A stretch of 64,000 nt of DNA, from NCBI GenBank assembly GCA_958299035.1, contig CATQJL010000112.1, forward strand, positions 62,603,823 to 62,667,822, given 5' to 3'. The notes under the pieces are model-generated. The model was given only the letters and a program-made list of their open reading frames with translations. It was not told where the DNA came from and searched no databases. This document shows, piece by piece, positions 41,556 through 52,100 of the stretch (positions within the stretch are counted from its first letter, which is position 1; the number at the start of each line of letters is the position of its first letter). The DNA comes from Cylicocyclus nassatus. Its lineage: Eukaryota; Nematoda; Chromadorea; Rhabditida; Strongylidae. Both the position numbers and the translations under genes were made by a program.

Positions 41556-41966
41556 ATGAAGATAAATACCGTTTCCTTAGTAAATTTATGAGTGTACTTG
41601 CTGTTTGAGGTACTTAGCCTGCTTTTCGTAACGATTTTTATCATATTCTCAGAGTACAATACCAATCTCAGCTCAGGTGAAGGGGGTCATCGGGAGTTTG
41701 GCCTCAAAGTGAAGGGGGTAAGATCCATCACTCCCCCTATCGCAACTATGTTGTGGAGCCTGCTATGTATCTGGTGAATTTGACACATGTTTTGTACAAC
41801 CATTAAATTGTTTCCACATATTTTTAAAACGGCTTGTAGAGCTTTTGGTGCAAGATTCATTTTGTGTTTATTGGGCAAAGCCTCTAAATAGAGGTGAAGA
41901 GTCACAGTTCGAAGATGCCTATAGCAGCACCCCAACTTCCCCATTGGTGTCTTGTTGTGTGTTTAA

Positions 41967-42418
41967 AGGCAGTGTCCGGGCAAAAAGTCGATTTTGAGAT
42001 CTTGTGCTTACCCGGGCCTATTCACTATGCTGAATCCGAAAATCCACATTGGAGAGCGCGAAAATGACGAAAAAGGGCTCTAACACTAGAGGGAAATCAG
42101 CAAGTGGGCGGGGTCTTCCCCACTGTGAATTCACGCTCCCAGCTTCGGGGACGATCTTTTTGATTCCGGTTTCAAGTCATTCGTTTGCACTTGATCGGTA
42201 GTGATGTCAGGGCGGCTAACGGATTCGAGAAAATTGCTCGGAAGCTGGAAGCGTGAATTCACAGTGGAGAAGACCCCGCCCACTTGCTGATATCCCTCCA
42301 GTGTTAGAGCCCTTTTTCGTCGTTTTCGCGCTCTCCAATGTAGATTTTCGGATTCAGCATAGCAATAGGCCCGGGTAAGCACAAAATCTCAAAATCGAGT
42401 TCTTGCCCGGACACTGCC
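41967..42418. mobile_element. TTAA MITE, AGGCAGTGTCCGGGC family, copy 2
   Basis: TTAA at 41963-41966 and 42419-42422. Ends AGGCAGTGTCCGGGCAAAAA and the complement. It is the same layout as 24343-24797. Confidence 0.88.
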
Positions 42419-42557
42419 TTTAAGTTCATGTTATTCTGCCATGTGTTATTGATGAAGATGATGAATATTGAAGATACGGTGGTCCAGAAGTTGATAGCAG
42501 ACTTTCATGACAGTGCATTTTGCAGGACTCTTTTGGTCATAACACGTTCAATTATAC

Positions 42558-42830
42558 CTGCAACAGAATCATACAGGTACACATAAAAAAAAGCATACTT
42601 GCTGTTTGCATCCTTTAGCTGTTCTTGGAATTTAGAATGGAATCCTGTAGAAATGTTGTCTTCCATGATCTTCTCTATAAAGAGCATGTGTCTGTCGTCT
42701 AATAATAAGAAAATCTGACGCCTTGAGGTAACCGAAAACTGAAGAGGTTGGTATGAGTTCGAATGTTCCGCATTTTTGCTTGTCAGGTTCTTTGTTCACT
42801 GCTGCCGTGCAATGCAGCTCCCACTCTACA
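42558..42830 (-). CDS. Two exons of an unknown gene (gene K, partial)
   Basis: Two minus-strand exons join in phase 1. Exon 42830-42733 follows a TTTTTAG acceptor and reads VEWELHCTAAVNKEPDKQKC, then GTFELIPTSSVF, before GTTACC. Exon 42698-42558 follows ATTATTAG after a 34-bp intron and reads DRHMLFIEKIMEDNISTGFH, then SKFQEQLKDANSKYAFFYVY and LYDSVAG before GTATAA. The composition and matching phase look like real protein. No domain is recognised, and neighbouring exons are lost in transposons on both sides (43012-43568 and 41967-42418). The 34-bp intron is short even for a nematode. Confidence 0.4.
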
Positions 42831-43011
42831 CTAAAAACTTGTGTCCCTAGTCTGTAGTAACTTTGCTGAGACTTTTGAAAGTGTATAAATATGTCCGGAA
42901 CGAAGATAGCGGTTCAAGGAAAACGGGTGTATCTATCAGAGAATAAGGGGTGTGAAATTGAGCTTTACGAGAAAGGGAAATTCCAGACTTGGGCGAAATT
43001 GATCGTCATGT

Positions 43012-43568
43012 ACAGTTGAGCAGATTTTCCGCTTAAAGGCAGCGGCTCGGCAGAATTTTTTTCCAGATTTTCACCTTTTCGGGGCTTCCTCGTCATGAGA
43101 AGCCCATATCTGGACTTTTCAGCGCATGAAAATGGCGAAAATGAGCTTTTTTCAAGCTTTCTAGATCCGAATTCAGTGAAGATACGCCGGAAAAAGACGC
43201 GCCCCGCTTTCCCAGTTCCACGCCCCGCCCACTTCTCCACCGAATGCGGACCTAGAAAGCTTCTGAAAAAGTTCATTTTCGCGATTTTCATGTACTGAAA
43301 AGCCCAGATAGGGGTTTCTCATGGCGAGAAAGCCCCGAAAAGTGAAAATCTGGAAAACAAAATTCTGCCGAGATAATGCCTTAAATATAGTGCGCTTGCG
43401 GTGCCGAGAAAATGCGGTGAATTTGCGCGTGAACAAATAGCTGCGTCTGAATTGCCGGCAATCTGAGCGCACAAAAATTTCGTGGTTATTTGTTTACGTG
43501 CAAATTTTACCCATTCTCGTCACCATAAATACACTATATTAAGCGGAGAATCTACTCGATTTCATGTA
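43012..43568. mobile_element. CGAGTAGATTT-family MITE carrying a nested TTAA MITE
   Basis: Outer ends TACAGTTGAGCAGATTTTCC and the complement of GAATCTACTCGATTTCATGTA. The inside has GTGAATTTGCGCGTGAACAA as in 3344-3566 and 61158-61380. It is split by the element at 43037-43380. Confidence 0.8.
43037..43380. mobile_element. Nested TTAA MITE, AGGCAGCGGCTCGGCAG family
   Basis: TTAA at 43033-43036 and 43381-43384. The host family reads GCGGTAAATATAGTG here, so CCGC|TTAA|ATATAG is the empty site. The ends are AGGCAGCGGCTCGGCAGAAT and a shorter complement. Internal GGCTTCCTCGTCATGAGAAG faces CTTCTCATGGCGAGAAAG. Confidence 0.9.
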
Positions 43569-43638
43569 CTAATAGTTGCCACACAAATAACTGAAAAATG
43601 ACCGGATTGGTTTGACTGGCGGAAGCGAATTGAGCTTT

Positions 43639-43877
43639 TCAGGCAATAATTTGGCAACAAAGAAGAGGTAAAACTGAAGCTAAAATTTGGCTGAAAAAAT
43701 GAGCGTCGCGAAGTGCCAAGGATTCAGATTTAGGAACTTCTGCATTACACTTGGTGGCTTTTATCACTATCAAAAAAGAGTATGCAAAAAATTTCTGCAA
43801 GGATGCGGGTTTATGCTTGAAGAGTGGAATTATTGAACACTCGTTTGACAAGTTTGGCGAATTAAGATCCAACCGGA
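43639..43877 (-). other. Possible exon
   Basis: After a CTCTCTAAG acceptor the minus strand reads RLDLNSPNLSNECSIIPLFK, then KPASLQKFFAYSFLIVIKAT and a hydrophobic end LASVLPLLCCQIIA before a stop. It may be a terminal exon, but no partner joins it in phase. Confidence 0.25.
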
Positions 43878-43939
43878 CTTAGAGAGCAGTTATTTTCAGC
43901 ATATTTTGGGCAAGCGTTCAAGGAAAGACCAAATTAGAT

Positions 43940-44331
43940 CTATGACTTATTAGTGTTGTGTCTTCTGTAGAGTTCTGGAATTCTCTATAATCATAGTTTG
44001 TTATCGGGAAAGTAGTTAATTCGGACAAAGGATTCTCCATCGCTGTTGTTATGATACGTATTGATTCGCAATTTATATTGGCTAGAATGAGAATCCACAA
44101 AGCACACAACAATCAAAGATAAGCAAAGCTTACTGACTCTGTCCTACGCCTTGGATAAGACGCATAAATCAGTTGATTGGAGTTTACTCGGTATCCATTG
44201 CTCGAATAATTAGGAACTTTTGATATAATATTCAATTGTGCAGCATTTCCAAGTTTCGATGGCTTCCTCTTTCTTGAAGAGTCCCGGGAAGGGCAGAAAT
44301 CAAACACGACAAGGGAGGAAGAAACAGACCT
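43940..44331 (-). CDS. Two exons of an unknown basic protein (gene J)
   Basis: Exon 44331-44134 (66 codons, phase 0 at both ends) follows a CCATTTAG acceptor and reads RSVSSSLVVFDFCPSRDSSR, KRKPSKLGNAAQLNIISKV and LIYASYPRRRTES before a GTAAGC donor. Exon 43984-43940 follows GATTATAG and reads RIPELYRRHNTNKS and stop. The product is rich in Arg, Ser and Lys. I do not recognise the family. The alternative reading of the intron as a signal-peptide exon was considered less likely because its phase does not fit. Confidence 0.35.
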
Positions 44332-44582
44332 CTAAATGGTTTGCTTCTCCTCTACATATCTTTAATTTGGGAAACCGCAAATTTCGTAATTTAACCCGGC
44401 ACAGATGGACACACAGGCACTGGTCTTGAGACGAAAGTCAGTGGAAGCTGTTTTCGCAATCCGCGAACGCTACGTAGTACCGAGGGAGGGCGACTTTTCC
44501 TAGGCACACCCGTCAACTTTTGAAGGTAAGGACCTTTTCTGATCTGAAATCTTAAAGCATAATATGTATGTAGTCGTCCTCC
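44332..44582. other. Unassigned interval
   Basis: No supported exon or repeat between gene J and the palindromic element. Confidence 0.3.
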
Positions 44583-45176
44583 CCCCACTAGTCGGTCGAT
44601 GGTCGAATTTGAATTCTAACTGGAGCAGACCGGCTGCGGCAGAGCACGGCAGACCGCCCCTCAGTCAATTGCTTGCAGAGCTTTTTTCTTATCTTCTTCG
44701 TTCTTTGTTATCTCTCGTATTGCGGCAGTGTCCTTAATCAGACTTTCAAGTTCCTACCGCTAACTCTTTGAAACAAACACATTTTGAGAGAATCTCAGCC
44801 TTAATGCAAAAAAATAGTCTAGGTACTTATTCTAACAAAAAACTCGACACATTTCATCAAATCACATTTGTGTGTATGTCACATATCGGAAAAAAGAGAT
44901 TTCTCATCCAAAAATCACCAATCGCATCCTTCTTCCCGGTTTACATGGAAAATGTAAAACAAACGAGCACAACTGCACAAAACAATATTTAGCGGTGCAA
45001 AATCTAAAAATCTGATAAAGATCACTGCCGCAATACGAAAGATAGCAAATTAACACGAAGAAAATAAGAGGAAAGCTCATGTGCAAGCGGTTGGCTGAGG
45101 GGTGGTCTGCCGCGCTCTGCCGCGGCCGGTCTGCTCCAGTTCGAATTCAAATTCGACCACCGACCGACTAGTGGGG
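44583..45176. mobile_element. Foldback MITE, CCCCACTAGTCGGTCG ends
   Basis: Arms of about 150 bp: CCCCACTAGTCGGTCGATGG at left and its near complement at 45155-45176. Both arms contain a GAGCAGACCGG..GCGGCAGAGC segment and ATTGCGGCAGTG. The 290-bp centre is unique. Confidence 0.82.
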
Positions 45177-46443
45177 TGAGTGACTATAAAGACCTTCTCA
45201 GACATTCGCGGTTGACGACCGCCGGAGATCCGCCCACTTTCGCTTTGTTTCGGGACAAAGTTGTGTCCTGCGGTTGTCCCGATTCACCGGCAATTGCGTC
45301 GGGATTGTCCCGACGCGTATCAATACAATCGATCGCCTGCATGCAGCGAGGATAGCCGGCTTCAAGCACACGTTCAAGTGTTCCGCCTGTTTCCTAAAGC
45401 TTCGTATATTCCCAGCGTTCATCGGCGTCTTCTTTGATTTCAAGTTCAGATTATCGGATTTCGGACTGCAACCTTCTGCTTCTGAAGTTTGAGCTCAGAT
45501 CAGTCATCCTTCTTAGTACAAGAGCTTTGCTTCTTCGCGTCAAGTGTTGACAGTTGTTAAGGGGGATTTGTTTGTACACGATTTGTTTGTACACTTTCAG
45601 AAGAATTGCTAAAGGCAGAGTTTGCTGTATCTGCATGTTCAGCGCCCATAACGCAAAGTCTGGTACTTGTTTTCCTTGGACTGAACGGTTTTTGCATACA
45701 AATTTTTGTTTGTCATAGAGTTTCTTCCTCAAGTTCCATGCTCCTTCTTTTTGCATTTTTAGGGATTTTTCAACTCGCTGATTTTTTTTTATCTGTTCAG
45801 TGAATACCAAGTTTTGGGTCTTGTTTTGTATGGTGGATTCTTTTTGGGTTCAAATTTACTTCCCTCTTTAGGGTATCTAATCTTATACCTTTTCTATCGT
45901 CATAACCTCGAGCACCTGTCTCTTGAATTCGTTAACTCCCGGTTCCTCGTTTTGCTTTCTTTTCGAAATCTACATCGATCTTTTAAGATATTCACTACAT
46001 TGGTGTCTTTATTGAGAAGATCGTTTTAGTTCTGCAAATTATAAAATAGAGTTGGGAGTAAAGTAAATAGAGTTAAAATAGAGTTCTTTTTACTTGTCTT
46101 TTTCAAAAAATAAATGTAACATTCCTGAATTTGGTGATATTACGCCGTATCTTGTTTGCCTGCATTTTGAACAATGTTATCTTCGTATCAAAGAGGTTAT
46201 TTTCTCTCATTATGAAGGTTGATAACACACCAATTCTCGTTCTTTTTTGAAGGGCTTTGCTTTGTACAGCTATAGCATATACTTATCTAAATTTCCCATC
46301 GTTTTTGTTGCTTGACCGTTTTCTTGTAATCTAGTCGACTGTTCAGTTTCCTCCTCATTGCGGCAGCGGCCGCGTCATCCACTTTTGTACTCACAGCTTT
46401 ACGAAGATCACCTTAGATATCCGAGGGCGCTTGATGTGCGTTG
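45177..46443. other. Interval with repeat fragments and an unassigned minus-strand frame
   Basis: At 45196-45230 CGCGGTTGACGACCGCCGG matches 48921-48952 inverted. From 45810 to 45451 the minus strand is open for 119 codons (KKNQRVEKSLKMQKEGAWNL), Lys/Arg-rich, without a clear splice partner. The rest is T-rich with no exon. Confidence 0.3.
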
Positions 46444-47006
46444 ATGCTGGGCGCGTCGTCTCTAGACCCGTCGTCGTCAACGTCTCCGTGGCATTCTGCA
46501 CCTACTGCTGTCGGACATCCATCTTCTAGTTCACAACCATCCAAGTCGGTACCATCCCCTGCGAAGACGGAAACGGACACTGCTACTTCAACCTCGCATG
46601 ACGTCAAAGACGAATATTCTCGTGGGTTTCCTCTATTTTTCTTTGGTTGGCCTGATGTTTTGAAGTGTATTGCTTGTAGCACGTTATCATCTTTTGGTAG
46701 CGAAAAAAAAGATACCTCAGTTGTTTCTATCAATTCGGCATTTAGTTTTTTTCCTGTGACTGTATATCAAGTCGTTCCAAAAGTTCGATATTCGCGACTC
46801 TTTGCTTTGATGGCAAACAACAAAGTTGTTTCAACTTTTTTGGGAGCATGTTTTGAGATTAAGTTGGCAGATTTGCATTCAACAGCAGCTTAAAGAAGCT
46901 TTCTCTTTCTGAAAGATTGTTTTCAGCTGCAAATGGAGCAACGACAGAGAATGTTGATGCAGCAGCAGCAGGTCCAGGTTCAATCCTGGCAGTCATCAAG
47001 GAATGA
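46444..47006 (+). CDS. Possible two-exon gene, Ser/Pro/Thr-rich (gene F1)
   Basis: Exon 46444-46621 starts MLGASSLDPSSSTSPWHSAP and continues Ser/Pro/Thr-rich to DVKDEYS before a GTGGGT donor, phase 1. After TGTTTTCAG at 46926, phase-1 joining gives PANGATTENVDAAAAGPGSI, LAVIKE and a TGA stop, a product of about 85 residues. In another frame the second exon reads MEQRQRMLMQQQQVQVQSWQ with a GTATGT donor at 47012, so it could instead belong to a longer Gln-rich gene. Low-complexity composition limits confidence. Confidence 0.35.
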
Positions 47007-47163
47007 TGATGGTATGTTAGTTGGTTATGGTTACATGCCTTAACTCTACTGAGCGCTGTCTCTTCGTGAGATTTGTGATTCACTTTTTGAACTCAAAATC
47101 TAATGAAACTATCGTTGGTTTTATTATTACGAGGTGTACCTTCTAGTTTATCCTCCTCCATAG

Positions 47164-48432
47164 GTTTCGTCCGGCTCACAAAACGCTCCGTCCTTCAGCT
47201 GACACTTATTTAGCAAAGTGTAAAAAATACTTGCTACTAAATGCTTCCATTGTTCAAAATTCGTGTGCAGTTAACTTGAAAAGTAAGATCAGTTCTAGAT
47301 TAGCTCGACTTCGAAGTGCTCGCCAGTCACAACAACGTTGAGGAATAGTGATAGATTTGAGCGATTATTGTAGAGCTTCAACAAAGAGGATGGGGAAGTG
47401 TAATGCTCCATCGGAAACGTATAAAGTTCGAAGTAGGCAAGTACTTACTACAACTACTTACTAGTACTTACTACTTACTACAGTACAAGTAGGCAAGTAT
47501 TTTACTTTATCTTCGAATTCTTACTTTTTACCTTGTTCAGTCATCGTTGTCAATCTGAACTTACAACCATTTCGTATCTCTCTCTCTGGTTTTTTCGAGC
47601 CGTCTGGGTTGGTACGGCGTTGCTAATCTTCAGAACCCCCTAATGTGTTAAGAGTCACATGCATACTTCCATTAATTGTAGTTTTCTTATAGCAAAGATA
47701 CTATTCCATTCAATTTCTCTAAGTCCAGTCTTCTACAAGTCTTGATTTTTGATTCTGTGCATTGATAGCGTCCCGCTGTACCCCTCTGAGACACAGCTCC
47801 ATGTCTCACCTATGCCTTCTGTTTCCAATGTCGGTATGCCGCTTTCATCGGCGTCTTTCCTCATAGGCAAGTTTCCTTGAGACCACTTGAAGGAGTTGAC
47901 TTCAAGTTTCAGATTTCGTCCTTGATGCAATGGGATTGTTCGGCGATGAACTCCTTTTACCACCCGCAGATTGCGCTAGAATTCACGGAAGGTAGTTTTC
48001 ACCACGTTAATGATAAAAGATATCTATTGCCTTTTCAGGTACTGGGCTGCTCTGGGCGAGACGGAGTCTCAAAGAAGAAAAAGGTTCGATGCGCTATCCG
48101 AAGCGCGAACAGACTGGAGTACGCATGCACGCGAAGCCCTTTGCAGAGCATTGTAAGTATTTCATGCTTTATCTTACTCTGGTCTCGCCCGGGTGGGTGT
48201 AAAAAATTCCTGTGGAGGTTGCTAACATCCGCGTTTGTTTTCAGAGCCGACATTCGTCAATATGAATTCGATGCAGCACGCCTGACGCTCATGCCGCCCA
48301 AGGTAAGTTTCTCTATTCACAGCTTTGATGTCATTCATTCTTTTTCAATTTCAGAAAAAAAGAGTAATAACGACGCAAGAAGGAACAACGATCGAGAAAA
48401 CGGAAGTCCGTGAGTCGCCTGAGGAAGATTGA
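47164..48432 (+). CDS. Unknown multi-exon gene ending in PPKKKRV (gene F2)
   Basis: Five consecutive exons join in phase: 47769-47833 (PLYPSETQLHVSPMPSVSNV), 47913-47991 (DFVLDAMGLFGDELLLPPAD, then CARIHG), 48039-48152 (RYWAALGETESQRRKRFDAL, then SEARTDWSTHAREALCRA), 48245-48302 (ADIRQYEFDAARLTLMPPK) and 48355-48432 (KKRVITTQEGTTIEKTEVRE, then SPEED and stop). Acceptors are TTTCAG or TTTTCAG; donors GTAAG, GTAGT and GTATG. A possible earlier exon at 47164-47282 reads RPAHKTLRPSADTYLAKCKK but its phase is not linked. The sequence PPKKKRV, formed across the last splice, resembles a monopartite nuclear localisation signal. AATAAA lies at 48622-48627. No domain is recognised; a nuclear helical protein is inferred. 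Confidence 0.65.
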
Positions 48433-48621
48433 TCCCTTTTTTGTGTTTTCGCTCACAGATGTATGATCTTCTTGTTGCGAGAGCTTTGATGTTGATTTTC
48501 TGTTCTTGAGAGTAGATCTTTCTGTTTTTGCTCAGGAATGTATAATTTTGCTGCTGCGATTCTGTTGTTACGAGTTTCCTTATCATTTGTTATGGTTTTG
48601 TCGTTGAGTTAACCTAAGATG

Positions 48622-48627
48622 AATAAA
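48622..48627 (+). promoter_or_regulatory. Polyadenylation signal of gene F2
   Basis: AATAAA lies 190 bp after the stop codon and before the repeat at 48690. Confidence 0.45.
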
Positions 48628-48689
48628 TCTCTGTTGATTCAGTCTCTGTTGTTTACATAGTATACAATGTATGCGAGAAATTTGAACAA

Positions 48690-48955
48690 TATCAAGTGCG
48701 CTCTACGGCTAATTCCACGCCCCATGGTCGGTTCGGGACTCCTGCATTTCACCGCCGTTTCACCTGCGTTCGACCCGAACATGTGCTGCAGGTGAATCCC
48801 GAACCAAACGCAGGTGAAACCTGTTCGACCGGCGTTTCTCCGGCAGTCTTGTCCCGAACCAATAGCCGGATTATCCCGAAACAAAAGGATGTGTACCGCC
48901 TCCCTGAACTCCCTTTCACCGGCGGTCGTCAACCGCGAGTGTCTGAGTTAGCCGG
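48690..48955. repeat. GC-rich repeat with TCCCGAAC motifs
   Basis: TCGGGA/TCCCGAAC words recur in both orientations and CACCTGCGTT faces AACGCAGGTG. The right part matches 45196-45230 inverted. It is probably a decayed MITE just upstream of F-box gene C. Confidence 0.5.
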
Positions 48956-48968
48956 TCTTTCTTTTCAG

Positions 48969-49148
48969 GAGGTACATTTGCAGGAAGAGCACCATTCCTA
49001 GGTCTTTATGTGTCGTTCAAACAAAAGGAAAGAGGATATAAGAACGGCTGGAAGTTCCCCCAAGAAACGCAAGAGATCGCTTCAGCAATCTCCTTTCTTA
49101 AACCTTCCATCGGAGTTGTGCATTCAAATTTTGAGACATTTGAGACAG
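48969..49148 (+). promoter_or_regulatory. First exon with TTTTCAG site 39 bp before the ATG (gene C)
   Basis: CTTTTCAG ends at 48968, with the ATG at 49008 and no in-frame upstream coding. As with the sites before 20775 and 55695, this fits an SL trans-splice acceptor, or a short 5' UTR intron. Confidence 0.4.
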
Positions 49149-52100
49149 GTTTGTGATCATGTTGGATTTTTCGGTCGTCTTGCGCTGGCAAATGGTGGAC
49201 GTCTAGGCATGATTTTTAGGAATTAACCACTATGAACGAGGCTTTCGAAAAAGGAAAATTTTGAAATTTCAGTTTGGTGCCAGAATTGCTTAGGGGTGTT
49301 AGCTAATCATCAGGAATATGGAGAAAATTGTTACCTAGGTGTAGTTCATACACTGCGACAGGCTTTGTTCTGGAAAAGCAAAAACAAAGAGTTCGTACAA
49401 ATGTCACTCCCAGGGAGAAAAGTTTTATCGTAGCAGTTTCTTCAACAACAAAAAAAGCAATTCCAAAAACTGTGGTGCTAAAATACTGTAACGTTTTTTG
49501 AGCTTAACAGTGCTTGTTGAAAAAGCCATATTGAGCGGTTTCTCCTATGAAATGGTGATTTTTTTTATCGATTTTTTCTTACATTTCCATGCGAAATCAA
49601 AGCCTGACATAGAAGGCATAAACTAGCTACAGTCGAATCATTTCATGTGATCATGTGTGCATTGCACACATCGTCCATCTTTGGCATCCACATCCGGGAT
49701 TCAAAATCGCAGAAACGCAAGAGTCTCGCCGATTGTTGTGGCCACCTAAAAAGGAAAGAAAACATCAAGAAAACATCGAAAACACTCAAAGGGTTGTTTC
49801 CTCCAAGAACCCGGGATGGGAACGCCACAGGTGGACAGCGTGTGTAATGACACACATGATCACGTGAAATGATTCGACTGTATCTGCCCTCCGCAATTTT
49901 CTGACAACAAACGCAAAATCGCAAAATCCTTTTTTTAAAGCTTTTTGGTACAGCTCGTCGCCAAACATTTATCATGGAGCGCGAACCGTCCACTATTCCT
50001 TGAAAAGAAAAATGGCGATTAAGTTGAAGGTTTGAGAAGTTGTCAAAATTTCGTTTGCATTACGCAAGAACATTCGTTTTGACCTATATTTTCCATACAT
50101 CTATCTGAGAAAGTGCTCACATTATCTTCAGATGATATCGAAAAAAAGCTTCTTGGAGATTCGTCTTGTTTGTCGAAGAATGAATAGCTTGATTGATGAG
50201 AACAGAGCTGTTCTTGGACAAATGTACAGGAAAGTAGTTGTCGCGCAAGCAAGCATGTTTTTTATACGCAAAAACCTCTAGCAGCTCCTTTAAAAAAGGA
50301 TAACTGCAGCATTTGCAAAAAAAAGTTTCTTTTCAGCACGACTATTTTGCTGAGAGTCCTAAACGTTTCGTCGTAGCAGACCCAAGCAAACTTCCACTTG
50401 CTTTGGACTCATGCCACCATGCTGAAATTTGGCTGGTGTTATTTTTCAAAGTGAGTAGGTTGGAACTGAAAATAAGCAATGCCTAAAATCGCAGAATTAG
50501 ACAAATATGACCTTATGGAAGCTATATGTACGTTTTCCAGGTGTCACTCGACCTATAAGGTTGAGGAGATTATTCAAAGTGTGCGCAAGAATCATATAGA
50601 GATCTTCAAAATGGTGTTCTATGGCGTGTATCTTGCCGCTTGCGAGGCACATTTGCTGATCCAATTACTCAAAACCTCTAGGGTGAGCTGCGTGCTCATG
50701 GTTGAGTGTAAACTCTCCCGCAGTCTGGAAGAGACTTTTCAGCAACACGGACCTTCCAGGGTAAGGTTTCTCTAAAGGTACTCGCTCGAAATGAGGGTGA
50801 TGAGGTTTTGATTTATAGAGTAGCGGGGGTCCTAAAAAAGCTGCCATCCATGTCTTGCTGCAAAAGGTGAATTCCAGAACAGAAAACCGCTCCAGAAGGT
50901 AAAAGTTACAGCTGGCTCCGCCAGCCCTGGATGGTCTGAAGGGGCGAGGCCCAGATTAAGGCTCTTTTGTATTGGGAATTGTCATAAATGCACTCATAAT
51001 GGTCAGCTAATTCTGGATCTTTCGGTCCACCCTGAAGCCTAACCTCGGATTTGACTGCTCAAATTATAGTGTGGACCCCGGCCAGCTTCCCATAGGTACC
51101 GCCGCGGCGCATACGCAACGCGCGCTCGGCCTGACGCTTCTCGTTCATTTATGGGTAAAAAAGCATTTCTACATTATGTAGGAATGAAATAAGAAGTGGA
51201 AACCATCAGTCTCAGCTCGAGAAGGGCCTAGGCGAAGAGAACGTTCACAACCCCCACTAGCGCGCAGATATCAGTCAATCTCCTGCATGCTAGTATGAAA
51301 GTACCGCTGATTGAGAATTCTAGAAGAGAAAGAGTCGAGGGCTACTTTCGAAACGTTTCCTTCTGTGATCATTCGAAAAAGTTAAAAAGCGTAAGCTAGC
51401 GAGCACATTTGTACAATCAGAGTCCCACTGATGCATTACAAAAGAATAAGAAGCAATCATACTTTATAAATCAATTGGTTAGGCACGCCTACTCTGTAAT
51501 CAGTTTAGAGATTCCACTCAAATATGCTAAAATCTCCGCTACTGAAAAAAAGGGAATTTCTGAGACAAAGGCTGTTAAGACTATTGAGGCTCTTAAAAAC
51601 CCATCGTAGGAAGTTGTCCTGAGTCGTCTACACCTGAAACAGAGCGTTCACAAACAGAACAAAGCCAGTTTAGAGAAGAAAACATAACAATTTCCATATG
51701 AAGCAGAAACGAAAGCGCACTGAAGGCATGCGCTGCGGGAGCGTCGCGCAGGTACCTATGGGAAGCTGGCCGGGGTCCACACTATAACATCAAATACGCA
51801 TCACCCTCATTTCTGGTGGACTCGCTTCAGTGCCTTCAACTACAAGTCCTTGAATCCATTAGGGTTGTTTCAGACTGCCGCACTGACTGCAGCAGACTGC
51901 AGCGCACTGACTGCAGCAGACTGCAGCTGACTGCAGCTGACCGCAATGACCACACTGACCGCACCTGTCGCAGCCTCTTTTCTTAGAAGAAAAAACAACC
52001 GCGATTATCAAAACAGCGTGATTCGCGCATAAGAAGATCATAAGTTCCATGAGAATTCTTCTCAGTCAAATTTTGGCGATAGTTTTCTTTGGTATGTTCG

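Larger units (their letters stand above)
38240..41750 (-). mobile_element. hAT transposon, 3.5 kb, with 8-bp TSD
   Basis: The terminal repeats CATAGGTGCGATAGGGGGAG and (complement of the right end) CATAGTTGCGATAGGGGGAG differ by one base. They are flanked by an identical 8-bp duplication TTGTGGAG at 38232-38239 and 41751-41758. A GTGAAGGGGGT motif recurs near both ends. The minus strand encodes transposase fragments (38881-39712). The interior also holds a foldback (40090-40795) and a direct duplication (about 40830-41040 and 41345-41555). The ends are intact but the transposase is broken. Confidence 0.88.

Noticed and set aside
43918..44112. Minus-strand frame starting with a signal-peptide-like LCALWILILANINC
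   Set aside because: It overlaps the intron of the gene J model, lacks an ATG, and does not join neighbouring exons in phase. Kept as an alternative only.
46622..46893. Continuation of the gene F1 frame to 150 codons
   Set aside because: After the GTGGGT donor the sequence becomes T-rich and intron-like, ending near a TTTTCAG acceptor.
47440..47500. TACTTACTA tandem tract
   Set aside because: A simple repeat with no evident function.
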